From the NCBI GenBank assembly GCA_016748015.1, contig JAAOMT010000518.1, forward strand, positions 345,388 through 409,387: a DNA stretch of 64,000 nucleotides. The letters run 5' to 3'. Every line of letters starts with the position of its first letter. Within the stretch, counting starts at the first letter, position 1. Source of the DNA: Geosiphon pyriformis. Lineage: Eukaryota; Glomeromycota; Glomeromycetes; Archaeosporales; Geosiphonaceae. Positions 50,840-62,990 of this stretch are shown in pieces. The notes beneath the pieces were generated by a model. The model was not told the origin of the DNA, did no database searches, and was given only the letters and a program-made list of their open reading frames with translations. Both the position numbers and the translations under genes were made by a program.

Positions 50840-53154
50840 GTAATGAATAGAAAGATTACTCAGTTATCAAACTAACTGTGGCAATTTCAAAAAAGCGTAC
50901 AATCCTCACGGTAACATAGTCGGGCATTTTATCAGTCATTTAGACTAAAGAAATCATAAATTCAAAAATTCAAAAATAAACATGGTTTGGGGCTCGATTT
51001 ACTAATGGCATGTTTGTATCTTTTAATTGTCCCTTCACATTAGTGAAAACAAGCCGCAGGTCTTGTCAGTTTTGCTCTTTTTACCTGCGCGCGATCGATC
51101 TTAACATCATCACTAACAGTTAAGACCCATTGCCTTTCTTTTCACCCGTGACATGGGCATTTTCGTCTTCCACCCGCAATTTTAACGTGTTTCCCCCATC
51201 CCTCGACCTGCTTTATCCTGTTCGAAATGGTTTTACGATGGCCTAGCTCCTTTACCAAAAAGCATTGTGTCAAGCCATTGTTTTTTTTGGCTCGTTTTGC
51301 CTTTTTCAGCACCCTATTTAAATAATGGTTTATTTTGCTCAAAAAATGAATTATAACATCGTAATTCAAAGTACTTTGACTTAACCGATTATAACAGATG
51401 GGGTTGCAGTATTTGGCTGCAAGAATTGACAACACCAGAAACACTTTCAAAAAACTGTTGCAAAGCAACCAAGCAAGCGAAAAGTCGTCAAATGGCCAGA
51501 AATAAAACAATTATTCGAAGAAAAGAATATTAACTCTGATGCATCCATATAGAAACCGTACAGTGCAGACGGTAAAGGTAACATCAAGAAGCTTGCATCA
51601 ATTAGCACTCCCAGGGTTTTATCCGCAGCACATGTTTCAACCTATCACATATGAAGTAGCCATGAAACCAAGTCAAGTAGCATCCACTCCTCCCGTCGCC
51701 GCGATGGAATGATGGTGATGATCGTGATAGCGCCGGTGGTTGTGGGGAGGAAGACGATGGGGAAGATGACAACACTTGAGAAAATGACGGGTGTAAATGA
51801 CAGTAACAAAGAAGGGAAAATCCTTTCTTCCTGATTCATTACGAATGAAACATTGATTATAAGTCGACACCATTAGATAAGATCTCTTATTATAAATATT
51901 TGTTTCAGCAAGCTCTAAGCAAACCAAGGCGTTTAAGGCTGTTTTCAGGGCTCTTTGTGATCTTTGATATAACATTTAGTGTTTCTCCAAATTTTTTAAT
52001 TGGCCCCGTATGGTGATATTACTAGCTGGAAGATGCACTCTTGTCGATCCTTCTTTAAGCATGGCAACGAAAATCCTTTGGAGTATTTGTCTAGGCTTTG
52101 AGTCCTATAGAGTGATAACAGTAAAGAGAGCATTTTTGGAGTTTTAAAATTTTCAACCAGTTACAATTCAAGGCAAAAAGTTGCAGCTCTTAATAATAAA
52201 AAATGGTTGCAACCCAGTTATGATGGCATCTTTAATCAATTGAAACCCGATACTTTCTCTTTATTACGGAGATTATTAGAAATAAAAGTGTGGTACCAAA
52301 TCCTTAACTATTTTGCTTAATAACTTAAATACCTTTCAATTACTCAATCTCATTTCAAATCCAGCAGTCTCAAATATCCGGATAGCGAAGTGGGAATTCT
52401 TTACTTGAATATTTTTAGTTCAGATAGGCGATGTTCGGAAGGTAATAAAAGTTTTTAATGTTATCACGAAAATGTGAGCATTAGTCATAAAACAGAATCT
52501 TATTAAAAGCAAAAAAACTAGACTAATAAATGGCTTTGCTGAATGGAAAAAAAGCAAGGTAGACTATGATTATGGTTGTGATTGTTCAAGTTCTTAATAA
52601 ATAGTCAAATTGTTTTTGCTGTTCGAATCAATGCCCTTTTTTGGAAATCATTTCCAAATTATAACAACTTAGAATTTTTAGAATAAATATTAAAGTTTGT
52701 TTTACTGTTTAATATTTGAATTAATTTTGATTTTTATAACAGTTATTTAGTCTGAATTTAATAATATAAATTTAATTAAAAATGATTGTTGTTAAAACGA
52801 TTTTTTTTAATTTATTATATTAATTATTAAGTTAATTGTTTTACTTATTTATTACTTTATACCTTAATTTGTAATATTTTTATTCTTTTAAAATACAATA
52901 ATTATAATAATTGAAACAAATAAGTTTTTAATCTATTTAGTTTTGAATCATCTAATAAAAACTTGATAATAAACTAGAAGTCTCTTAAAATGCATATGCA
53001 AAAGCTGGAACTCCCAAATTTTTAATATTTACAAGTGTTTAAAATTGTTTAGAAATAAATCGTCTTATAACTTAAATAAAAAAATTACTGGAAAATACAG
53101 TCCATCATTCAACCTTCAAACATTTAATACCGTTGCCCATATTTAAATATACTG
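50496..53154. other. Large intergenic region upstream of PP1 and downstream of the K+ channel
   Basis: About 2.65 kb without a recognised gene. The first 250 bases should hold the PP1 promoter and 5' UTR. An ATA/AAT run lies at 50799-50838. Open frames near 51142-51510 and 51645-51975 are short, lack family resemblance and overlap on the same strand. From 52600 the sequence becomes AT-rich. Nothing else is supported. Confidence 0.5.
50799..50838. repeat. AAT microsatellite
   Basis: About 13 perfect ATA/AAT units about 300 bases upstream of the PP1 start codon. Confidence 0.9.
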
Positions 53155-55391
53155 TCAAGAATTTCCAGAAGGGATAGTTTTCTCGGGAAATCTTGGACCG
53201 GAAGGCTTATCTGATTCGCCCCAGTTGAAACCGTTCTGTTCCAAAGTTTGTTGTATACGTTGTAAGGCAACTTGATTTTGTTGAGTTATGTTCTTCAATG
53301 TTCGAATTTGCTCTAATAAAGCATCTTGATTCGCTACTATATCATCATTCAATCCCGAATACCCAGGACGCGTCGGCTGAGAAGCGTACGATCGGGTGCT
53401 TTCAAAGCTAGCACGATCATTGCCTGAAAGAAAAAAGTATTAATAAATTTCCCAAGTAAAGTTATTTCAACGTAATTTATTGAGAGTTTCTGACCCATTG
53501 TGTATCCTGAGCTATTATCACCAATTAAAGTAACATTATCGGCTTGTTCCTAAACACAAGGTAAGACAGTTAGGGGCAATTATTATATGAGGCTTTAAAA
53601 TTCAATTTGTATTGATGTTTTGTGGAAAATTTTGAAATACATACACGAACATTAGGTGAAGGCCTTCGATATTGTCGCATTGCTTCCCAAACCAGAGTAA
53701 AATTCCTACCCACAATGATTGAAGGCAAAGCAATCAACTAAAAGAATCACAATTTCTTCATTAATCTAGATACATAAATATTGTTCTCAAGTAAATTTCA
53801 TAATTTACCTACCAAAATTCCGCACATCATGGCAGGAAACGCGATCACCTTGCCAATAAAAGTGGTAGGGACCATATCCCCTAAATTAAAGATGCTATCA
53901 ATACGCGACAAGATTGTAAGAGCGAGAGAGATACATATATTTACCATATCCAGTTGTGGTAATAGTAACCATAACAAACCAAAAGGCTGATGGTATGCTG
54001 TCGAAAGCACTGTATAAAATTTTATCAAAAATATTATTTTCAATATTATTCAAACATTAATAAAATTTAATAGCAAACCTTGGATTTCCTTTGCTGTCGA
54101 CAAATATGCGCTTTTCTTGGTCCCAAGTACCTAAAATTTCAAATTTGGTTTAAATTAGATATAAATCAGACATTCCCTAAATCCATACAACAAATGAGTG
54201 AATACAAACCGCGTTCAGCGAAATAAAGTAAAGTGGAGAAAAGCACAATACTTGTAACCATAAAGAAAAACAGGGCACCTAAGGCATCCATACTTCTTTT
54301 GACCGCAACAATCATAACCTCAATTGTCATGATTATCGTGGATGAATATTTGAATGCCTTAAATACGCGAAGTAAACGAAATAAACGGAGAATGGTAAAT
54401 CGGAAATCATATGTCTGTTTGAGCAAAAGAAAATTTATGTTTAATGGATTATCTGAACTCCCAAGAGTGAGCTTTCAAAATAAAATATTACCGTGTCATG
54501 GTGAAATATTAACTCGATGTAATAAGGAACAATCGCGATAAAGTCGATAACGGCCAAAGGAGCTATTTCCAATTGCCGGAAGGAGCGAAATCAAGTTTGA
54601 TGATTATGTATGTTTATTGAGCTAAATGACATAAAGGTCAAACTTGTGTGTTCCATTGCTTTTCCAAATTTTACATAAATGTAAAATCAAGCATAAATTC
54701 GGTCGGACAAGTTTAAGAAAATTCCTTAACATAGTCAATAATTGATAGAGAAATATCATCCTTACCAGTAACGTGCCTCATCAATTGCTTCGAACTATCA
54801 GAATGAGCTACAACACGAAAAATGTATTCTATTGTGAAGATTACCACTATTGTAGTTTCAAAATTAAACCTATGAATCAAAGAATGTTACTTAAATTCAA
54901 AGAATCATGAATAATGATCAAATACTAGCATGGACTTACCATACGGCACTGGAGGTTGAGCGAAAGGTGGGTATCGTCTCGATGGTAGTCAACACCGCAC
55001 TGAGAACAATAGTAAAGGAAACAAATACGTTGACATAAAAAGCGGCACGACTTGAAGACGGATCTTCAAGTAATAAAAACAAATCTCGTTTCCAATCGTT
55101 TCTCATTGAATTTGCCTCTGTATTGTTTGCTGCTCTGTTGTCAGTGTCATCATCAAGTTCTCTCAACTCTGAAGGGAGCTCGGTAACTGGCCACTCTCCT
55201 TCCATGTTGACACCAGAAATCGGGCCTCTTCTAAGATGGGAAAGATGAACTATATGCGGCTGTGGTTCAGAGGTTAAATCCTGTACATGTGTTTGATGGG
55301 GAGAGTTTATAGGTACCAATGGTATAGAAGGGTGAGCAAGCGAAGCTTCACTTTCATCAGGAAGTCTTGTAAACTCTCGGTGCTTATTCAT
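53155..55391 (-). CDS. Voltage-gated potassium channel (Kv-like, six transmembrane segments)
   Basis: Plasma-membrane or endomembrane K+ channel subunit. Ten exons (55391-54940, 54869-54766, 54562-54492, 54414-54210, 54130-54079, 54009-53945, 53880-53813, 53737-53645, 53549-53495, 53423-53155) give 477 aa. A cytosolic acidic N-terminus (about 1-115) is followed by S1 (AAFYVNVFVSFTIVLSAVL), S2 (TTIVVIFTIEYIFRVVA), S3 (LAVIDFIAIVPYYIEL), an S4 voltage sensor with Arg/Lys every third residue (RFTILRLFRLLRVFKAFK), S5, the pore helix and the selectivity filter TTTGYGD, then S6 (GKVIAFPAMMCGILLIALPSIIVG). The usual PVP hinge of Kv channels is ALPSI here. The C-terminal tail has a coiled stretch (LEQIRTLKNITQQNQVALQR). 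Head-to-head with the dUTPase gene. The ion and gating type are inferred from motifs. Confidence 0.9.
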
Positions 55392-56330
55392 ATTTTGTAA
55401 GTAAGAATAAAAAATTGCGTCTTTGAAACCAATCGGAAGAAACTTTTTCTCGGAAGTAAACTACTAAAATTGGCTTTAAAAAACTACCATCAGTAATACT
55501 TGTGTACCAGTTTTAAAGTTTCACGGGAAAGTCAAACGAGACCATTTTATTCATAGAAATATCACGAGATTTATTTCGATTATCACTTATATATGAATTT
55601 TGTTATAATTTTAACGATTCACTTTTTTTCACTTTCATAATATTTCTTTTAATACAACAAATTAGTGAGAAGTCGAGTTTATACTATTACAAAAGGCTAG
55701 TTCACTAGGCCCTACTGGCCTAAAGGTGTCCTAGAACAAGAATAAATACGTTTTCAATTAAAAATTAAGGTCATTCGAAATTATCATGCAAGACTCTGAA
55801 CCGAGAGTACTCTCTTGCTGCCACCACCGTTTCTTAATAACCTGTTCATTATATAGAATGTTCACAAAAAATTTAATCGGTTTTTATAATTTCAGTTTTT
55901 TGTAATCCGCGTTGTTTTTGTACTTTTTTTTCATGTTTTGTTCAACACGCGTTTTTTTTATTGATTTTAAATATCCTCATGGGTTCCCCCGACGCGATCT
56001 TTGGTCTGGTCTTTAAAAACAAATCAAATCTTTGATTAAATCTTTATAAAAGGAAACACACTCCCACTGTTTTATCATTTTGAGAAATTGAAGCTTAAGA
56101 GCCCGCTAGTCACTTTGAGAAAATTATTTTATACCAAGTCTTCTTCCACTCTCAATAATATCACCAACTATTCATCCTCGCCGCTGCTATCTCAAGACTA
56201 TCGCCACCAAGAACTTGATAACATATCACCGAAAGATATCACTTCAAACATTAATATCATTAATAACTATCGACAGTCTGATATACCAGCTACCGTTTCT
56301 AAACTCCGTTCACGGCATAGCAGACCAATA
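55392..56330. promoter_or_regulatory. Divergent region between K+ channel and dUTPase genes
   Basis: About 940 bases between the two ATGs. A TTTATAAAAG element at about 56042-56051 lies before the dUTPase. The dUTPase frame is open from about 56040 to the ATG at 56331 with no in-frame ATG, which hints at an upstream exon or a non-AUG start. A CCTACTGGCC/GGCC stretch at about 55710-55725 is notable only for its GC content. Confidence 0.4.
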
Positions 56331-57657
56331 ATGACTCCACATTTTTGCTACCATGATAAGGAAAATACCGAACCTACCTTGCCTCACGTACGTTTAGTTA
56401 AAAAGCGCAAACAAAAACAAGAAACGGCATCAAGGTCCTCACATAAGCACTTAAAGCTTCTTGACTCTGACGAAGAGGTAAGAGACGTGAGAAATCAATG
56501 CTCCCTTTAAATTTTTTAAATAATACCCAATCCCACTTTTTAAAAGGGTCAAAATTCTGGTGTACCCCCGCTATCGCCAATAAGTCAAGTGTCAAAATCA
56601 CCACGCCAAGAAGATAATAATCCCATGGTAGAATCGGGTCCACCTTCTCCCCACCAGGCTACTTCGCCTCAAGGGGCTGATATTTTCTCTTCATATATCC
56701 GTTCACCTTCGAGTCAAAGCCCTTCAGTAATTACGCAATCACCTTCACACCAAGAGATTAAAAGTCCATCGCCGCAACCGCAATCACCGTCCCCCGGAAA
56801 GTCGGATATTTATTCTACGGAAACAGGATTGCAATCACGGCAGGACAACCCAATTTATCACAGATCAATAAATTTGACAGATATCAATTCAACGGTTGAA
56901 CCACCAAAATTGAAAGTTACAAAACTCAGTCAGAAAGCTAGGGTTCCAGTTCGTGGATCCAGTCAGGCTGCTGGATATGATCTATACAGGTATTTGAGAC
57001 ATTTCTTACGAATCCAATTTCTCCACAATTTCTAATCAAATATTTTATATTGGTGCTGGTGCAGTGCCGCTGATATTAAAATACCAGCGAAAGGTCAAGT
57101 ATTGGTACCTACCGGTTTATCAATGGCCGTTCCAAAAGGAACTTATGGAAGAGTAGCTCCCCGAAGTGGACTAGGTATAATGATTAATGCGGTTTTGACT
57201 TGTTACATGTATTTATCTATATATAAGTTGCACAAATTTTAACACCTAAAATCCGATTAGCCGTCAAACATTCGATTGACTGTGGTGCTGGGGTTATTGA
57301 TGCAGATTATAGGGGTGAAGTCCTTGTTCTGCTATTCAATTTTGGACAAGAAGATTATGAAGGTAAACCTTTATTTCATTATTTCAATTCTATTTTTGTA
57401 ACATCTAAAAATTTCCATGTTCCTTCTTGCCTTTGATGCCCTTCTAGTAAAGGAAGGTGATCGTATCGCTCAACTTATTCTTGAACACATAAGTACTCCT
57501 GACGTGGTTGAAGTAGATGTAAGGTTCAATTGTTCTTAAGATTAATATGATACAATCTACTTGAATTAATATCCGAAATTGAAAATTTTCATTTTCGCAG
57601 TCATTGGAAGATACTGTGCGCGGTGCTAGCGGTTTTGGATCGACGGGGTTTAGATAA
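56331..57657 (+). CDS. DUT1: Deoxyuridine triphosphate nucleotidohydrolase (dUTPase) with long Ser/Pro-rich N-terminus
   Basis: Converts dUTP to dUMP and pyrophosphate, keeping uracil out of DNA and feeding dTMP synthesis. Exons 56331-56477, 56547-56989, 57065-57174, 57261-57362, 57448-57518 and 57601-57657 give 309 aa in frame. The C-terminal 145 residues are a complete trimeric dUTPase: AAGYDLYS (motif 1), [10 protein letters not shown] (2), [13 protein letters not shown] (3, catalytic Asp), EGDRIAQLI (4), [10 protein letters not shown] (5, P-loop-like). The preceding 165 residues are unusual for the family: a basic patch (KKRKQKQ) and many SPxSP repeats ([12 protein letters not shown]), suggesting nuclear targeting and phosphorylation. 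The start is uncertain: 56331 is the first in-frame ATG, but coding-like sequence is open upstream to about 56040. Intact host gene, unrelated to the dUTPase-like domains in the retroelements. Confidence 0.93.
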
Positions 57658-57920
57658 AATCTCCATCATGAAACGGATCCTTTTCCATCGAAATTCTTGC
57701 GTTTTCCATTCATTAGCACAATCAGATTTTCATTTTCTATTCGCACACTTCGAAAATAATCCGTCAAACTCTAATTCTCGTTGCCCAATATGTACTCTAA
57801 ATTCTTAAAATTAATTTCTTTTCTATTAATAAATAATGTCACTGTTCTCATACTGCTGTAACAGTCGGTGATGGTGTAACCTGATCTTACATCAATAGCC
57901 AATTCTCTGATGTTTACAAT
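57658..57920. other. Short convergent spacer between dUTPase and 5-phosphatase
   Basis: 263 bases between two facing stop codons. The two transcripts' 3' UTRs probably overlap. AATAAATAA at 57829-57837 could serve as a polyadenylation signal for the dUTPase. Confidence 0.5.
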
Positions 57921-60900
57921 CTACCCTTTTTCAAGCCTGTTCAAAATTTCAATGGCTTTACGTAAATTATGGTCGGTCTCATTCATTACTTTTCTACACA
58001 CTTCTATGTCCCATCCTCCTTGTGATAACCATGCAAGCTTTTTTCTACGAATTTCTTCTTTCAATTTAATGTTCCATTTTTCTTTGACCTCCGACTCAAT
58101 TTCTACTCTTTTTGTTTTATCGATTGCTTTTGTGTTCACAATAAACGCTCCACTGATCGGTCGGTGGTCAGATACTTTACATTCATACCGTTGATAATTA
58201 ACTTGTTTTATCTTATTGCCTCTCCACAAAATGCGATCGCACCATGCGGGAGTTCGTTTCTTATCCGATGAATCATAAGTGTCTTCTCCAGGGTTATACT
58301 TGTAAGTTGGTGCAAAATTCAATATTCCTTCATTAAACGATTTCAATCGGAATCCGGGATTTTTTAATCTTTGTTTGATCAATTGATCATTTTCCAACAA
58401 AGTCGCAAAATCTTCTTTACGAACTTTTTCAATTACCACTTCGCGTGGCAAATCAATCCGGTAATTAAGATCTCCGCTTAAAAAACATATCTCATGATCT
58501 AAAATGTTGGCGCCATCACCTCCATCCACGAAGACTTGAGCATAATCGTTAAGAGAATTCCTCTCCAAATCGTTGGTGAGTGCGGGAAATTCTGCTGACT
58601 CTAGAATTTTTACGGAATCATGATTGCGTTGGGTGATATGTGTTTGGCCTGCAGCTAAATGGCAGTTGACAAAACATATTGAAGAATCATCGTAAATGAA
58701 TCTTGTAGCAATAGCCCCCTATAACATTAGTCAGTAAAAAAAATGACGAATAATTACTTTATATCAAACGCCATTCTATAAAAAAAAAATTATCAAGAAA
58801 TCAATGCTAACCTTGTTACCATGATATCCGCCTAAGCCGGTTTTACATTTTGTAACATCGATATTCTTGAGCCGTTTCCACTCGGTGTCTTTAACAAACA
58901 CGCAAGTGAACAGTCCGACCAAATTCTCCGCTTTTACCAGCTTGTAATCACATCGATTTCCAAATGCAGCATGCTCGCGAACCGCTCTTACCAATTTATC
59001 GCGCCAGAGTCTATATCTTTGCGTAATATTTTCATTCAATTGTTTGTCCGCTTTCTTTTTGGACATTAACATAGTTTCTATGGGAGAAAAGGGTTTTAAT
59101 AAGTTGGTTTCATTATTTCGTAAAGGGTTAATTAAGTACAATGAACCTTACTAGCAGTCATTTTCTTCGATTCCAAATCAATTATCTCTTGGAAACCAAT
59201 GACAATCAAATCTGGTGCATCGATACTGGTGAAACAAAGCCGCAAAAATTTTACATCTTCAGCAGATGCTTCCAAGTCTGCGGGCTTTGACGCATCAATA
59301 TTCCAAGAACAAATTAAAATTTTAATTTCTTGATACGTGCAATACCTTTGCTCGTATTTAACCATTTCATTTGCTTCGAAAAATAAAATGAATTTAAAAA
59401 TTAAATGCTCCAATTTAAAATTTCTCATTGTATAAAGGAAAACTCACCAAGCCAATCCTCCTGCATCAATCCATCCCACACCGAAATATGGCCCTCGTCG
59501 CTCAAACTTCCAACTTGAAGTCGTTCAATTTTCTCTCGCCATAACCCCTCATCATCTAAAAGCAAGTCGATTACAGAAGTCTTATGAGCTTGCCATTCCT
59601 TTAAAACCATCCAAGGTCCCTTTGTTTTTCGCGTATCATATACATAAATCTTTCCAGTCTTGAAACCAGCCCACAAATATTCTCCGACACCTAATGAGCT
59701 TGTGATACAATAATTAGAAACTGGCACCACAGATAATTTGGAGAATGTACTGACATCCCAAATTGTAAAGGTTCCGTTATCATGCCCAATGTAGACAAAG
59801 GATTTCTCATTTGTCTGTGCCATACAGGTTACATTCCCAACATCGGAGCCCACCTCTCTTTTTGAAGGAAGACTTGATCCTCTTTGTTCCTCAACAGGGT
59901 TGAATACTTCGATACTCTTGCCAGCACCCATCCATAGGTTATGGTTTACTATAAGTGCACAAGTTTGTTTGCTAGCTACCCGTAATGGTCTTGGACTAGA
60001 TTCTAGAGAAGGCACTTCATGATTATTGCTATCTGGAGACCAAAGATTCAACTTGCCATTTTCATCAATGGTCCATAGCTGAGATTCATGACTTAAAATA
60101 AAGTTTATGGAATGGTTGTGGGCTTTTGAAGTCATTTCTACAACCTTCCTAGTATTAATATCAAGCGCAAATAGTGCTCCATCATTTGTGCCACACCAAA
60201 TATATCGTCCGATATCTTCCAAACGTCGTGCAGGTCGGAATTTTAAACATGTAACCTTAGAGTCACCATGGGAGATAGTCGCAATATTTTCAGCAGTCCG
60301 TAATTTCCATACTCGGGTGCTTGTTGATGCGGTTACTACCAAATCACCAGCGATACCAAAGGCACGGATGGAGCTCTTAGAATAAAGATCTTCCACCAAT
60401 TCATTGAAGTGAGGGGCCCGACGATTCGCATGTGTTGCATCCGGAAATCCAAAATTAGTCTGGCATTGATCGCTTGTAAAACGATTGACTAAAAGATCTT
60501 CACCAGAATCAGCCTCCCCGACGGAGGATTCTGACCCAGAATGATTTTGATGGAAATCCCGTTTAGGAACGCTCAACTTTTGTGGTCGATTAATTTCAGA
60601 CTCAATGGAAAACATGCTTCGCTGTGACAAAGCTGGACGATCAGGAAGGGGTGGTCTATCACGGGTAGAAAATTTTAATCCCGTCTCGGTGAAATTTTCT
60701 GGCTTAAGGGTAGGTTTGTTCATAGGACGCGGCGGAAGAGAGGGCTTGACTTCAGCTACGAAAGTTTGATCAAAAGTTTGATTACGATTACCTATAAGTC
60801 GAGGAGGTTTAAGAGGAGCAGCCAAATTTGGAAAATCTCGAGGAGGACTTTCACTTGTTACCGACATATGATCTTTTTCGACAGATAAAGACAAGGATTG

Positions 60901-62038
60901 TGTTGAGCTTGACGATAATGGAGGCGAAGAGGGTGGTTGATGCTTGAAGATCCTTTTTGGTTTCGAAGGAGGCACCTCACTAAATCTTCTATCTACAGGG
61001 CTAAATACCTCCGGCTCTTCATGGATTTCATCCGAGATAAAGCTTGAACCATTAGCCATTAAATCATTATAATCTGCAAACGGATCGAGTGCATGTGAGT
61101 CTTGAAACGGATCGATGTCACTTTGAGTAGAGAATTCTGAGGAGTGTGGATTAAATGAGTTAAAATCCAAAAAAGAGTTTTTGGAGCTGAAATTAGATAA
61201 AGTTCGTGTAGATGAATGATTTGCGGGAACATTAATTGAATCGGTTTCCAAAACTGAGTTAGGTTCTGTTTTTTGAGGTTTTGAGAGTAAACCAACCGGG
61301 ATGTGAGATGGTACTCCATTGAACTTGTTGGTAAATGTCGATACACTCGAGGCTCCCAGCTTTTGAGGGTTTGTTTTTGCCAAGTCCGCAGACTCTGGTT
61401 TTTTAGATTCTTTAATTATATTAAATTCTGAAGCATGTGGTAAAACTTTGGGCCGGATAGCCGGTGGTGAGGGGGAAGTTTCAAGGAAAGAAATCTTTGA
61501 CGATTCTTGCCCCGGAGTTCTTAAGGGACGTTGCATTGCTGACACTGCGCCTATAACATGCGCAACTTTTTTAAAGGATTTTCGTTCATACCTCTGCCGT
61601 GAATCATCTGAAAACTCAATTGTAAAATCGAAAAATAAATAATTAAAAAAAGCTGCCCAAAAGATTGAACTTCAATTTTTTAAGAGACTATTTGGTTTTC
61701 TACCTGTTTCTAAAGACCCTGGAGGGGGTTTTACAGGTTGTTTTTGCGTCAGTTGTTCAAACAAAGATAATTTTGAGCTGACTGAACCAGTGGTAGATTC
61801 ATCTATCTCTTGTTCATTATTTGATTTATTTTTGTCGACTGTGCTAGCAGAGGAGAATAAATTAACTGAAACGAAACTTGAAAATTTGAACTCCACTCGA
61901 ACTCGACTTACCAGGTTTGAGAGATCTTGAAGAGGAAGTAGGCCCTCCCACTGTGTGAGGTATAGAGCTCGAAGGCTCGGATGACGGCAGAAGTCGGGGT
62001 GATTGTCTAAGTGAGCTTCTATTCAAATTGTTGCTCAT
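57921..62038 (-). CDS. WD40-repeat inositol polyphosphate 5-phosphatase
   Basis: Removes the 5-phosphate of phosphoinositides such as PI(4,5)P2, acting in membrane traffic. Exons 62038-61912, 61865-61704, 61607-59448, 59373-59152, 59077-58812 and 58718-57921 give 1244 aa in frame. Residues about 1-480 are disordered, with proline-rich motifs (KPSLPPRPMNKP, RPPLPDRPAL) and two DPF motifs (IDPFQD, LDPFAD). Residues about 490-810 form a WD40 beta-propeller (VWKLRTAENIATISHGD, YIGHDNGTFTIWD, ISVWDG). The catalytic domain follows: ICSWNID, IVIGFQEI, NCHLAAGQ, signature 1 FLSGDLNYRID, signature 2 TPAWCDRILWRG and SDHRPISGAF. The last about 60 residues (GWDIEVCRKVMNETDHNLRKAIEIL) resemble a UBA fold. 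The layout matches WD40-5PTases of fungi and plants (FRA3-like) rather than Sac-domain synaptojanins. Confidence 0.92.
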
Positions 62039-62990
62039 GCTTTCAAAGAATTTGAATGAACTAATGAAAATGGTCCGAATCTCAAATAAAAAATATGTAA
62101 TAAATAACAAGTGTTGCAATTAAACTGAATGCCCTGTATGCTAATAAAAGCTGAAAGAACCAATTGGTTACCTTGACTAAAAATATTTAATAAACAGTTA
62201 TGTTTATAATTAAATTAAATAATTTAAATTAATAAAATAGTTGGTTTATAAAAGTTCTTTATTTTATAAATTTTTAAATAATAAATAACAAAAGATTTTA
62301 GCTTAAGATATAATTCTTTAAAAATGATTTATTTACCAAATATAATGCATAAAATATAATTTAAATATTACAATATTTGTATACAATAATTTGATTGTGA
62401 TTAAAAACAATATTGTAATTAATTGAAAACTTTAAAAAACATATTGTAAAGAATAATATTTAAATTTAAATTATATGTTTATTATTTTAAAAATTCAAAT
62501 TTGTTATTTTTGATATATTTTTTAACAACTTATATATTTAGAATTGTTAATTTGCTAAATTTATTAATATTTTTTTGCTTAAATATCTAGGTCAATTTTA
62601 TTGTTATTTAAATATATATTAATATATATGTTTTATGTTTTTTTACATGTAATTAGTTATTTAAGCTAATTAAAACCATATTTTTTATATTTAAAAATTT
62701 ATTATTATTATTAAAAAACATTAAAATTTTTAATTTATTATATGTTTAATACAAGTTTTAATAAATTTAATAAATATTATATTTTAACATTATATTTTGC
62801 TATTTTATTTGTATTGTTTTTATATTTATTATAAATAATAATATTTTTTTTATGTTTGTTTTAAGTTTAATAAAAAAACTTTCAAATTTTTTATTAAAAT
62901 AAATTTAAAAACAAATTTTTTGGTTAAAATTAAATACAAATTTAACTATTTTTTAATTTGTATTTTAAAATAAACTTATTAATATATTTT
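62039..62990. other. AT-rich decayed repeat DNA at the right edge of the gene island
   Basis: The first 120 bases probably hold the 5-phosphatase promoter. Beyond about 62170 the DNA is almost pure A/T without a gene. A copy of the recurrent AT-rich module lies at 62611-62690. Confidence 0.5.

Noticed and set aside
51142-51975. Minus-strand frames upstream of PP1
   Set aside because: Overlapping frames without conserved motifs; the first is Phe/Leu-rich by chance and the others overlap His/Pro-rich low-complexity translation.
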